Part shown: positions 20,358 through 28,736 of the stretch, piece after piece | Position numbering within the stretch: the first letter of the stretch is position 1 | Layout: each line of letters opens with the position of its first letter | NCBI GenBank assembly: GCA_964550025.1 | Contig: CAZJYI010000057.1 | Span: forward strand, 1 to 64,000 | DNA from: CAZJYI01 sp964550025 | GTDB taxonomy: Bacteria > Verrucomicrobiota > Kiritimatiellia > UBA8416 > CAYOBW01 | DNA: 64,000 nucleotides | Direction: 5' to 3' | The notes under the pieces: generated by a model | Databases searched by the model: none | What the model was told of the DNA's origin: nothing | Seen by the model: the letters and a program-made list of their open reading frames with translations, nothing else | Made by a program: the position numbers and the translations under genes

Positions 20358-20534
20358 CGCGGGGCGCGGGCCGAGCGGCCGATGCCCTTCGTGCTCGACG
20401 GGTGCCGCTTGTTGTCTCGCGGCGTGTCGACGTGAAGTGTTGATGCCAAAGCGACGGTTGTGGTAGGGTTGCGGCACAACGTACGGCAAACCGGCCGCGG
20501 GCTACGACGGCGCCGGAAGGGGAAGGACACGAGT

Positions 20535-20798
20535 GTGACGCATACGCTTGCCATAGAATACACAGACGAGGTGCTCCTCAGCACGGGGATGCCTGAGCGT
20601 GAGTTCAATGAAGAGGCCCGGTTCCTCTTGGCAGCCAAGCTCTACGAGCTCGGGAGACTGTCGTCAGGCGCTGCCGCTGCCCTGTGCGGACGGGGACGAG
20701 TCGATTTTCTCTGCAGCTTGGAGCGGATCGGCGTCTCCATGAGCAACCTGCGTCCAGAGGACGCAGCAGATGAGGTCGCGTTCCTGAACCGTGAGTGA
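20535..20798 (+). CDS. UPF0175 antitoxin (copy 2)
   Basis: 87 residues from a GTG at 20535, which follows a GGAAGGGGAAGG Shine-Dalgarno stretch. The frame upstream of it (from 20460) is Arg-rich and looks non-coding. The core EEARFLLAAKLYELGRLSSG, AAAALCGRGRVDFLCSLERIG matches the UPF0175 pattern and aligns with copy 1 over the LSSG-AA-L helix region, but with low identity elsewhere. Predicted antitoxin for the gene that overlaps its 3' end by 8 bases. Confidence 0.8.
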   Translation: MTHTLAIEYTDEVLLSTGMPEREFNEEARFLLAAKLYELGRLSSGAAAALCGRGRVDFLCSLERIGVSMSNLRPEDAADEVAFLNRE

Positions 20799-21267
20799 TT
20801 GCATTGTCATCAACACCGGTCCACTGATCACGCTGGATCGTATTGGTGCACTTGATGTCGCAGGGCAGCTCCCTTTTTCGTTTGTGTGCCCCAGTGAAGT
20901 GAGAGAGGAACTCGACGAGGGGCATCGCGCGGGCTATCAGGCGATCAATCCTGCATGGTTACAGACAGAAGCCCTTGTGACACCTTTGTCACCTCTGGGG
21001 ATATCTGCCCTCGACAAGGGAGAAGCCGCGGTCATTCAGCTTGCGGTCGAAGAGGGAATCGAGTGGGTTTGTATCGACGAGTGGAAGGGACGGCGCGCTG
21101 CTGCTGCGGTGGGATTGAAGGTGACCGGTGTGCTGGGATTGCTGAGCAGGGCGAAGAAGGAGGGAATCATCGGGGCTTTGCGTCCCTTCGTTGACAGAGC
21201 CGTCTCCTGCGGTATTCGCTACCACGCCGAGCTTGCCGCCCGTGTTCTTGAAGCTGCCGGTGAGTGA
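20791..21267 (+). CDS. DUF3368 PIN-like toxin (copy 2)
   Basis: 158 residues from a GTG at 20791 that overlaps the stop of the UPF0175 gene. CIVINTGPLITLDRIGALDV opens the PIN-like fold. LDKGEAAVIQLAVEEG supplies the central acidic residue, VCIDEWKGRRAA the third acidic site, and VTGVLGLLSRAKKEGIIGAL the DUF3368 C-terminal signature. Predicted metal-dependent RNase toxin. Orientation is opposite to copy 1, so the two modules bracket the giant gene and point away from it. Confidence 0.82.
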   Translation: MSDCIVINTGPLITLDRIGALDVAGQLPFSFVCPSEVREELDEGHRAGYQAINPAWLQTEALVTPLSPLGISALDKGEAAVIQLAVEEGIEWVCIDEWKGRRAAAAVGLKVTGVLGLLSRAKKEGIIGALRPFVDRAVSCGIRYHAELAARVLEAAGE

Positions 21268-21302
21268 CCGAAGTGCGCGATTCTCTCCGTTCTTTGTTTC
21301 CC

Positions 21303-22256
21303 CTATCCGTTGCGCACGGCAATAATCTCGGCGGCGATGCTGATGGCGATTTCTTCGGGAGTGTTGCTTGCGATCGGTAGCCCGATAGGGGCGCGTACCG
21401 CGTCGAGTGCGGCGCGGGGGATGCCGGCAGCAAGGAGCTGCTCGCGGATCTGGCCGATCTTGGAGGCACTGCCCATCATGCCGAGGTAGCGGAGGGGCCG
21501 CCTGACAAGCTGCTCCAGGACCTGGGCGTCGTGACGGTGGCCGAAGGTCATGATGCAGGCGTAGCTGTGCTTGCCCGTTGGGACGTGGTCGGAGACCTGG
21601 GCGTAGTCAATGACGCGGCGTTCGCGGGCCGAGGTGTTGTTCTCCATTGTTGGCAGCCCCGGGCGGTTGTCGAGAACGACGACGTCCATACCGAGGCCTG
21701 CGAGAAGCGGCGTCAGGGCCAGCGAGACGTGCCCGCCCCCGACCAGGGTTACCGTGTCGACGATCCCGATGGTTTCCTCGTAGCACCATTGGTCCGCATC
21801 GAACGACGGCGTATCGTGCAGTGGCGACGAGGGTGAAAACGCCAGGCCCGCGAATGTCAGGCGGATGCGGCCGGGAGGACCGTGCCGGCATACCCGCGCG
21901 ACCCGCTCCACCGTTGGGAGATCGGCGGAGGTCAGGCACAGCAGGGCGAAGACCTGCGTTCCCGAACAGATCATGCCGGAACCGCGCTCCCCGGCGTCGT
22001 CGCGGTGATACATCGTAACGGTGCGCGGCGCCGGGTGGGGGTTGGCGGCCAGGGCCGATCGCGCGGCATCCACCAGCGTGTGTTCGGCAGCCCCCCCACC
22101 GACCGTTCCCGCAAGCTTGCCGTCCGCGCTGACGACCAGTCGACATCCAGGCCGGTTGGGCCCGCTGCCCGTCGCGTCCACCATGGTGACGAGGCAGATG
22201 TCGCAGCCGTCCGCCAGCTTGCCGGCGGCGAAGGCCCAGATGTCGCAGTCACGCAT
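21303..22256 (-). CDS. xdhC: XdhC/CoxI-family molybdenum-cofactor maturation protein
   Basis: 317 residues. The ATG at 22256 gives MRDCDIWAFAAGKLADGCDI; the longer frame runs back into xdhB in another frame. It has the two XdhC parts: an N-terminal XdhC/CoxI domain (LVTMVDATGSGPNRPGCRLV, GTVGGGAAEH) and a C-terminal Rossmann domain (VTLVGGGHVSLALTPLLAGL, MGSASKIGQIREQL, IGLPIASNTPEEIAISIAAE). The family binds sulphurated Mo cofactor and inserts it into xanthine dehydrogenase. It overlaps the xdhB stop by 8 bases and is the last gene of the operon. Confidence 0.9.
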   Translation of the reverse strand: MRDCDIWAFAAGKLADGCDICLVTMVDATGSGPNRPGCRLVVSADGKLAGTVGGGAAEHTLVDAARSALAANPHPAPRTVTMYHRDDAGERGSGMICSGTQVFALLCLTSADLPTVERVARVCRHGPPGRIRLTFAGLAFSPSSPLHDTPSFDADQWCYEETIGIVDTVTLVGGGHVSLALTPLLAGLGMDVVVLDNRPGLPTMENNTSARERRVIDYAQVSDHVPTGKHSYACIMTFGHRHDAQVLEQLVRRPLRYLGMMGSASKIGQIREQLLAAGIPRAALDAVRAPIGLPIASNTPEEIAISIAAEIIAVRNG

Positions 22257-24540
22257 CGGCCGGTGCCTCGCTTGCGGGCGCTGTCGGGCAGAGCCCCTCC
22301 AGCTGTTGGAGGATGCGTTCGTTCGTGAGGGGGGCGGCGATCCGTTCGCGAGGCAGGTCACGCACGGCCCGCATGGCGGAGCGGATGGCGAAATAGGCGC
22401 CGATACCGTACATGAACGGTGGCTCGCCGATGGCCTTGGTCTGCATGACGGCGCCGGGATTCTCGCTGTTCTCCAGAAATACCACGTCGAGCACGGGCGG
22501 GGCGGAGTGCAGGTCGGGGATCTTGTAGGTGGTCAGTGAATCCGACAGCAAGCGCCCTTGCGGGTCGTGCGCGAGCTCCTCCATGGTCAGCCATCCGATG
22601 CCCTGTGCGATGGCCCCCTCCGCCTGCCCGCGGTCGACTAGGACGTCCAGGCTGCGCCCGGCGTCATGGATGACCTGGACGGATTCGATCGTCGCCGTGC
22701 CGCGCAGTGCGTTGAGCCGCGCTTCCACCACGGCCGTGCCGCATACGTGGTAGGCGAAAGGGCGGCCCTTCTCCGTTTGCCGGTCGTAGTCGACCCCGGG
22801 CGTTGCGTAGAGGGCGTGTGCCGACAGGTCGACCCGCCGCATGTAGGCCTCCGCGATGAGCTCCTCCCACCCCAGGGCTGTCCGTTCGCCGTCGACGCAT
22901 ACGGCGTCGTCCCGTAGCGCGATCCGATCGGTGGAGACATCGTTGAGCGCGGCGGCGACGGCCACGAGCCGTTCGACGAGCATGCGGCACGCCATGAGCG
23001 CGGCGGCGCCGTTGAGGTCGGTCGCCGTGCTGGCCGCCGTGGGCGACATGTTGGCGACACGAGAGGTGTTCGTGCTCTCCATGTGTACGCGGGTTTCCGG
23101 GATGCCGAGGGCCGTTGCGGTGATGCGCCGGAGCTTGGTTAGAACCCCTTGGCCCATTTCAACCGCGCCGGTGCTGACGCTGACGCTGCCGTCAGTGTAG
23201 ATATGCACCAGCGCGCCCGCCTGGTTGAGAAACGTACTGGTGAAAGAGATGCCGAAACAGAGGGGCATCAGCGCAAGACCGCGTTTCACGTAGGGCGATG
23301 CCGCATTTCGACTGTCAAGCGTGTCCCAGCGGTCCTCGAACTCGAAACGCTCCAGCGCGGTCGCGAAGCTGCGCCGGGCCGCGTTGCCCTCGAACCGCAT
23401 ACCGTACGGCAGTTCATCCCCGTCGACGAGAAGGTTGGCCTGCTGGAGCTTCCAGGCGGGAATCCGCAACGTCTCTGCCGCCGCGCAGATGGCGGACTCG
23501 ACAACGAACATGGCCTGCGGTCCGCCAAATCCGCGAAAGGCCGTGAACGGCGGGAGGTTCGTACGGCAGCAGAGGCCCGTGATGCGGACGTTGGGAATGT
23601 GATAGCCATTGGTGGTATGGAACAGCGTCCGTTCCATGACGGCGGTTGAGAGGTCGGCGACCGCCCCCGAGTTCTGGTAGTAGGTGGCCTCGAAGGCCAG
23701 GAACTTCCCTTCGGCGTCGAGCCCAAGGCGGTAATCGGTGGAGTAGGGATGGCGCTTGCCCGTCATGCGCATGTCCTCGCTCCGGCGCAGGGCCAGCTTG
23801 ACGGGCCGTTGCAGTCGCCGCGCCGCGACGGCTGCCATCATGGCCCAGGGCGTGGCCTGGTCTTCCTTGCCGCCGAAGCCGCCGCCGAGGCGGTGGACCT
23901 CAACTTCGATGTCGTTCATGTTGCAGCCCAGGACGCGGGCGGCGTTCTGCTGGACCGCCGCGGGCGACTGCGTGGCGGCGAAGATTCGCAGGCGTCCGCG
24001 GGCTTCCGGGACGGCCAGGGATATCTGTGTCTCGAGGTAGGCGTGTTCCTGCCCGCCGGAATCGACCCGTCCCGCTATGATCGTGGCGCAGCGCTCCCAG
24101 GCACCGTCAACGTCCCCGAGAGACAGCGTACGGGCGGGCGCAATCAGGTCGCCGCGGGCCGCGGCCTGCCGTGGGTCGAGCAGCGGCGGGGCTTCATCGA
24201 TATCGAGAACGGCATGTGAGAGCGCAGCCCGTGCCTGCACGGGGGTCTCGGCGACCACGAACGCGATTGCCTGCCCGGCGCAATGTACGGCGTCTTCGGC
24301 GAGCAGCGGCTCGTCCTGGATGATGTTCCCGAGCTGGTTCTCGCCCGGGATGTCGTCGGCGGTGAAGACGGCAACGACACCAAGCTGAGACAGGACCGGG
24401 GACATGTCCAGGGAGCGGATCTTGCCGCATGCCACGGGCGAAGCGACTACGGCGGCGTGCAGAGTACCCGCCGGTTCGAGCAGGTCGTCCACAAAAGGCG
24501 ATTCCGCCCGCACGTGAGCGATGGTGTCGGGCGAGCTCAT
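22249..24540 (-). CDS. xdhB: Xanthine dehydrogenase-type molybdopterin-binding subunit
   Basis: 763 residues. The start at 24540 (MSSPDTIAHVRAESPFVDD) gives an ATGA overlap with xdhA and normal family length. Motifs: the hammerhead/a-b domain start (DDLLEPAGTLHAAVVASP), the Mo-cofactor glycine loop GGGFGGKEDQ, the substrate-pocket FRGFGGPQ, and near the C-terminus AIGEPP, which holds the catalytic Glu of the xanthine oxidase family. It probably oxidises purines (hypoxanthine/xanthine) or a related heterocycle or aldehyde; substrate choice within the family cannot be read from sequence alone. With XdhA it forms the split bacterial form of the enzyme. Confidence 0.92.
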   Translation of the reverse strand: MSSPDTIAHVRAESPFVDDLLEPAGTLHAAVVASPVACGKIRSLDMSPVLSQLGVVAVFTADDIPGENQLGNIIQDEPLLAEDAVHCAGQAIAFVVAETPVQARAALSHAVLDIDEAPPLLDPRQAAARGDLIAPARTLSLGDVDGAWERCATIIAGRVDSGGQEHAYLETQISLAVPEARGRLRIFAATQSPAAVQQNAARVLGCNMNDIEVEVHRLGGGFGGKEDQATPWAMMAAVAARRLQRPVKLALRRSEDMRMTGKRHPYSTDYRLGLDAEGKFLAFEATYYQNSGAVADLSTAVMERTLFHTTNGYHIPNVRITGLCCRTNLPPFTAFRGFGGPQAMFVVESAICAAAETLRIPAWKLQQANLLVDGDELPYGMRFEGNAARRSFATALERFEFEDRWDTLDSRNAASPYVKRGLALMPLCFGISFTSTFLNQAGALVHIYTDGSVSVSTGAVEMGQGVLTKLRRITATALGIPETRVHMESTNTSRVANMSPTAASTATDLNGAAALMACRMLVERLVAVAAALNDVSTDRIALRDDAVCVDGERTALGWEELIAEAYMRRVDLSAHALYATPGVDYDRQTEKGRPFAYHVCGTAVVEARLNALRGTATIESVQVIHDAGRSLDVLVDRGQAEGAIAQGIGWLTMEELAHDPQGRLLSDSLTTYKIPDLHSAPPVLDVVFLENSENPGAVMQTKAIGEPPFMYGIGAYFAIRSAMRAVRDLPRERIAAPLTNERILQQLEGLCPTAPASEAPADA

Positions 24541-25952
24541 GTCAACAGTCCCTTCAAGTCGAGGTCGGGACACATTTCGACGAAATGCGCAATAATCAGG
24601 CGCCTCAACAGGCGGCGCTTGTACTCGGCTGTCCCCCGCACGTCGCTGATGGGGACGATTTCCGCGTTGGCCCGCCGTGTTAGCTCCTGTACCGTTTCCG
24701 GCGCAAGCGCTTGCCCGGAAAGCCACTCCGAACTGGCGGCGAAGAACAGCGGGACCGGCGCCACGCCACCAGCCGAAAGGCGCGCGCGGACGATGCGTCC
24801 GCCGGTCGCCTCCAGGACCATGGCCGTGTTGACGGTCGCGATGTCCAGGCGCTCGCGTCGCGATACCTTCTCGAAGTTGAACCGGCTTTCGGGGACGGGC
24901 AGGGGTATCGTGATCTCGGTGATCAGCTCCTCCGCGGCCAGGTCGACCTGCTTGTAGCCCTTGAAGAAGGCGTCCAACGGCACGGTGCGCGCGGTGTCGC
25001 CTGTCCGGCGTGTCGTGAGGTGCGCACCCAGGGCCAGCAGGACGATGGCCAGATCACCGATGGGTGAGGCGTTGACGATGTTGCCTGCCAGGGTGGCCCG
25101 GTTGCGGATGAGTGTCGACGACACCAGGCGGAGCGAACGCTCCCACGCCGGCAGGGCCTCTCGAAGCAAAGGGCTGTGCAGCAGTTCTTCGAGCGTGGTG
25201 GCCGCGCCGATGACGATGCTGTTGTCTTCGGTGCGGATGCCCCGGAGACCGGGTTCCCGGGACAGGAATCGGATCGCGACCGTGCGGAGGCGGTCGGGCT
25301 GCTGGACGAACAGGTCTGTTCCGCCCGCCACCGGCACCGCGGGGGCGCCTCCGGGCGCGGGGGACGTGAGTGCGGCAATGGCGTCCAGGTGCTGCGGAAT
25401 GCCGGCGAAGTAGGCCGGCAGGAGCCCGTTCTCGACCAGCCCGGAGACGCGGTCCGCCGACGTGGAAGGCGCGAGAGCGATCTGCGAGACCAACCGTTGC
25501 ACGGCGCGCCGAATGGACGTGTATCCCGTACAGCGGCAGATGTTGCCTTCAATGGCGGCCAAAGCGTCTTCAAGACTCAATGACTCGCTCGTGAGCAGAA
25601 AGCCGGTGAGCGCTACAACGATACCCGGAGTGCAGAAACCGCACTGTGTGGCGCCTTCGTCGACAATGGCCTGTTGAATCGGCGAGAGGCCACTGCCGTT
25701 CAGTCCCTCGATCGTGACAAGGTGCCTGCCGTGCAGTTCGCCGACGGGCAGGAGGCACGAGGCAACAGCGCGGTAGCGCACACCGTGGGGCGAGCGTTCG
25801 CCGAGCAGGACCGTGCAGGCCCCGCAATCCCCCTCGCGACACCCCTCCTTGGTTCCTTTGCGCCCCAGTTCACGCCGCAGCAGGTCCAGTGCTATGGCCC
25901 CGGGTGGGGCTGTCGTGCGAACGGTGTCGCGATTGAAAACGAACTGGACCAT
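24537..25952 (-). CDS. xdhA: Xanthine dehydrogenase-type [2Fe-2S]/FAD subunit
   Basis: 471 residues from the ATG at 25952 (a GTG two codons upstream is possible). The plant-ferredoxin-type cluster uses C38, C43, C46 (CREGDCGAC) and C66. The second [2Fe-2S] cluster uses C104, C107 (CGFC), C139 and C141 (CRC). The C-terminal half is the FAD-binding domain (VPVAGGTDLFVQQ; IVIGAATTLEELL; STLIRNRATLAGNIVNASP) followed by the CO-dehydrogenase flavoprotein C-terminal domain. It passes electrons from the Mo site to FAD and then NAD+ or another acceptor. It starts 16 bases after the upstream membrane-protein gene, so the four genes probably form one operon. Confidence 0.92.
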   Translation of the reverse strand: MVQFVFNRDTVRTTAPPGAIALDLLRRELGRKGTKEGCREGDCGACTVLLGERSPHGVRYRAVASCLLPVGELHGRHLVTIEGLNGSGLSPIQQAIVDEGATQCGFCTPGIVVALTGFLLTSESLSLEDALAAIEGNICRCTGYTSIRRAVQRLVSQIALAPSTSADRVSGLVENGLLPAYFAGIPQHLDAIAALTSPAPGGAPAVPVAGGTDLFVQQPDRLRTVAIRFLSREPGLRGIRTEDNSIVIGAATTLEELLHSPLLREALPAWERSLRLVSSTLIRNRATLAGNIVNASPIGDLAIVLLALGAHLTTRRTGDTARTVPLDAFFKGYKQVDLAAEELITEITIPLPVPESRFNFEKVSRRERLDIATVNTAMVLEATGGRIVRARLSAGGVAPVPLFFAASSEWLSGQALAPETVQELTRRANAEIVPISDVRGTAEYKRRLLRRLIIAHFVEMCPDLDLKGLLT

Positions 25953-25968
25953 TGCCACCCCACACGCT

Positions 25969-26622
25969 TCAAGACGTCAGCATCACCGTGATGCCGCAGC
26001 ACAGCCAGCATGCCGCAATGGCTCCCAACGCGGGCAGAGGAAGACGATCCGCGGCTCCGCGATTGCCGTGCCTGGCCGCCCATCGGGTGCCGACGGCGTA
26101 GCCCAGGGGGGCGGTTACGGCCGAGAAGAGGGCCCACGGCACTGTCTCGCGCGCGAAGAACGCAGAGGCGCTGAAGCTCTTCAGGTATGCGCAGGGCGCC
26201 AGGTTGCTGCCGATGGCGTAGAATGCCGCCCCGGCGCAGGTTATGCCCGCGGCTGCCGCGAGACTCCGGGCCAGGGCGCCGTGGCCTGGGCGTCGTTGCA
26301 GCAGGTAGACCGCAACGAGGATTGACGCCCCCTCGAGCAGGACGGCCGCCGATGAGTTGATCACCTTGATTCCGAACCCGAAGGCAGGGGCGAAGACCAC
26401 CTTGGCGACCACGGTGGTGAGAACGGCCAGGCCGACCACCCAGGGCTGCCCCGTGCGCGCAAACCCCGTGAAGAGAATCCCGACGCCAATGCCTGTCAGC
26501 ACCGTGCCGCGCATGGGCAGGGCCGCCGTGCGGATGAAGGTCCCCAGCACCACCTCCGAAAAGGCCCAGAGTGAGCCGACGAGTATGCCGATGATGAAGA
26601 GATGCCGAGATCGCGTATCCAT
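25969..26622 (-). CDS. Polytopic inner-membrane protein of unknown function, first gene of xdh operon
   Basis: 217 residues. The ATG at 26622 is preceded by GGGAGGCAACTCG; the longer frame extends into simple repeats. Six to seven hydrophobic segments are visible (LFIIGILVGSLWAFSEVVLG; TVLTGIGVGILFTGF; VVGLAVLTTVVAKVVFAPAF; AAVLLEGASILVAVYLL; LAAAAGITCAGAAFYAIG; VPWALFSAVTAPLGYAVG; LGAIAACWLCCGITVML). The layout, with small residues and few charges in the membrane, is compatible with a transporter-like S component. Position at the head of the xdh operon suggests purine or other substrate uptake, which is inference only. No family was recognised with certainty. Confidence 0.7.
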   Translation of the reverse strand: MDTRSRHLFIIGILVGSLWAFSEVVLGTFIRTAALPMRGTVLTGIGVGILFTGFARTGQPWVVGLAVLTTVVAKVVFAPAFGFGIKVINSSAAVLLEGASILVAVYLLQRRPGHGALARSLAAAAGITCAGAAFYAIGSNLAPCAYLKSFSASAFFARETVPWALFSAVTAPLGYAVGTRWAARHGNRGAADRLPLPALGAIAACWLCCGITVMLTS

Positions 26623-26757
26623 CGAGTTGCCTCCCAGGCGGCGCGCCATTCTGCGAAGTGCAGTACCAACGCTACAGGAATATCGTCGGTGTATCCAGAA
26701 TGAAAAGAGCGGGCGTGGAGATTGTGGTGCCAGGAAGACGCAGACTGATATCCGTGG

Positions 26758-26806
26758 TTTGATCTGAGATCTGAGATTTGAAATTTGAGATTCGAAATTC
26801 GAAACG
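26758..26806. repeat. Simple repeat of GATTTGA/GATCTGA heptamer-like units, locus 1
   Basis: Degenerate copies of GAGATTTGA, GAGATCTGA and GAAATTTGA run head to tail. The same motif makes a much longer tract at 36517-36780. It sits in the gap between two divergent genes (the membrane protein and thrC) and has no coding signal. Confidence 0.75.
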
Positions 26807-26906
26807 TGCGATGTTCCCTGCACCCCGCATCGCGCACACAGTCCGCAATCTCCGACCGCAGTTGCATGGTTGTACATTGATCCGCCGATCTGCTACCTTG
26901 CTCCGC

Positions 26907-28289
26907 ATGCGCTACATCAGCACCAGAGGCGAAACGGAGCCCCTGAGCTTTTCGGACGCCGTCTTGACCGGCATGGCGCCGGATGGCGGGCTTCTCCTGC
27001 CGGAGTCCATTCCCGACGTCCGGAACAAGCTCGGCGCATGGCGCGAGCTGCCCTACACCGATCTGGCGCACGAGGTCATTCGCCTTTTCGCGGACATGGG
27101 AGACGACGTCCTGTCCGACTTGCTCAAGCGGAGCCTCTCGACTTTCCGCGACCCCGAGGTGACGCCCCTACGCGCGGTGGGGGACGTGCACATACTCGAA
27201 CTGTTTCACGGGCCGACGCTGGCGTTCAAAGACGTGGCGCTGCAGTTTCTCGGCAACCTCTTCGAACACATCCTGGAGACCTCCGGCGGGCACCTCAACA
27301 TCCTGGGTGCGACCAGCGGCGACACCGGCAGCGCGGCGATTGCGGGCGTGCGCAGCAGGCGCAACATGCGCATCTTTATGCTGCATCCTGAGGGCCGAAC
27401 GAGCCGCGTGCAGATGCTGCAGATGACGACCGTGACCGACGACAACGTCTTCAACCTCGCCGTCGACGGTACCTTCGACGACTGCCAGAATATCGTCAAG
27501 ACGCTCTTCAAGGAGCTGGATTTCAAGCGCGAGTATGCTCTCGGGGCCGTCAACTCCATCAACTGGGCGCGCGTTCTCGCACAGATCGTGTACTACTTCT
27601 ATGGCGCGTTCAGGGCCATGGAGGCGACCGGCGCCGACAGCGTTCGCTTCGCCGTGCCGACCGGCAATTTCGGCGACATTTTCGCGGGCTATCTGGCCTG
27701 GCGGATGGGATTGCCGGTCCGGCGGCTGGTATTGGCAACGAATGAGAACGACATTCTGGCGAGGTTCTTTGCGACGGGCGAGTACGTCCCGGGGGTCGTG
27801 CACGCGACGCTCAGTCCTTCGATGGACATCCAGGTCGCCAGCAATTTCGAGCGCTACCTCTTCTACCGAAGTGGTTGCCGTCCCGAATACGTGCGGGCGA
27901 TGATGACCGCGCTTCGTGACGACAAGCGCTTCGCGGCCGGCCCGCCCTCGAAAGACGCCGAGAGCGACCCGTTCGTGGCGGGAGCGACCGACGAGGCCGA
28001 GACGCTGGAGATCATCCGGCGCCTTCACCGGGATCACGACTATCTCGTAGACCCACACACCGCCGTGGGGGTGGCCGTGGGTGCGCGGCATCTCGCGCCG
28101 GGAGAACCCATGGTCTGCCTGGCGACGGCACACCCGGCCAAGTTCGGCGATGCCATCACCCGCGCCCTCGGCGCCAACTGCGCGCACCACCCGCTTGTGG
28201 ACGGGTTGGAGGATCTGCCCCGGCGATGCACCGGCGTGGACGCCTCGGCTTCCGACGTGCGGCGCTACATTATGGAGCACGCCCGATAG
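26907..28289 (+). CDS. thrC: Threonine synthase
   Basis: 460 residues from the ATG at 26907 (MRYISTRGETEPLSFSDAVL); the longer frame starts in simple repeat sequence. It is a PLP fold-type II enzyme of the long bacterial/yeast class: LFHGPTLAFKDVALQFLG with the PLP-lysine K108, GATSGDTGSAAIAG for phosphate binding, and AVPTGNFGDIFAGYLA. It converts O-phosphohomoserine to threonine in the cytoplasm. The YkgJ-like gene begins 3 bases after its stop, so the two are likely cotranscribed. Confidence 0.95.
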   Translation: MRYISTRGETEPLSFSDAVLTGMAPDGGLLLPESIPDVRNKLGAWRELPYTDLAHEVIRLFADMGDDVLSDLLKRSLSTFRDPEVTPLRAVGDVHILELFHGPTLAFKDVALQFLGNLFEHILETSGGHLNILGATSGDTGSAAIAGVRSRRNMRIFMLHPEGRTSRVQMLQMTTVTDDNVFNLAVDGTFDDCQNIVKTLFKELDFKREYALGAVNSINWARVLAQIVYYFYGAFRAMEATGADSVRFAVPTGNFGDIFAGYLAWRMGLPVRRLVLATNENDILARFFATGEYVPGVVHATLSPSMDIQVASNFERYLFYRSGCRPEYVRAMMTALRDDKRFAAGPPSKDAESDPFVAGATDEAETLEIIRRLHRDHDYLVDPHTAVGVAVGARHLAPGEPMVCLATAHPAKFGDAITRALGANCAHHPLVDGLEDLPRRCTGVDASASDVRRYIMEHAR

Positions 28290-28292
28290 CCA

Positions 28293-28670
28293 ATGAGCAC
28301 TTTCGCTTGCCGTCGCTGCGGGAATTGCTGCCGCGTGGAGGGATACGTCCGAGTGACATCGCGGGAGCTCGAAGACATGGCGGACGTACTCGGCATGTCC
28401 GTCGAAGATTTCACGCAGCGATTCACGCGCCTGACGCACGACCGGCGCGGGCTCAGTCTCACGGAGAAACGGGATGGGTCGTGCGTCTTTCTCGGCGGGG
28501 ACGGCTGTTCGATCCAGCGTGTCAAACCACGGCAGTGCCGCGATTTCCCGACGCTGTGGGCGTTCGAAGACTATGAGAGTATCTGCGCAAGCATGAAAGA
28601 AAGGGCCGGCACGGTTCGCGGTGGCGAAGATGAAAACGGCGCGGCCAAACGGGAGTTTGGACAGGATTGA
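28293..28670 (+). CDS. YkgJ-family Cys-rich (zinc/iron-chelating) protein
   Basis: 125 residues. The N-terminus CRRCGNCCRVEGYV has the C-x2-C-x2-CC cluster of the UPF0153/YkgJ family. Further cysteines in CVFLGGDGCSIQRVKPRQCRDFP complete the 8-Cys pattern, which is predicted to bind a metal or Fe-S centre. Molecular function is not established. The gene follows thrC immediately. Its last codons (GQD and stop) lie inside a dispersed ACAGGATTGACAGGAT element, so the C-terminus may have been reshaped by that repeat. Confidence 0.85.
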   Translation: MSTFACRRCGNCCRVEGYVRVTSRELEDMADVLGMSVEDFTQRFTRLTHDRRGLSLTEKRDGSCVFLGGDGCSIQRVKPRQCRDFPTLWAFEDYESICASMKERAGTVRGGEDENGAAKREFGQD

Positions 28671-28730
28671 CAGGATCAGGAGGATGGCCCCTTCCATCCC
28701 GTAGATCCTGTAGATCCTGTCAAGAAGGAC
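28660..28730. repeat. ACAGGATTGACAGGATC dispersed inverted repeat
   Basis: TTGACAGGAT at 28667-28676 pairs with ATCCTGTCAA at 28714-28723, and GGATGG at 28682-28687 pairs with CCATCC at 28694-28699. The result is a stem with side bulges and a short loop. Between the arms ATCCTGTAGATCCTGT repeats with a 9-base period. The element overlaps the YkgJ stop codon and ends just before the rnr start, so it could serve as a terminator or attenuator between the two genes. Confidence 0.7.
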
Positions 28731-28736
28731 AAAAGA

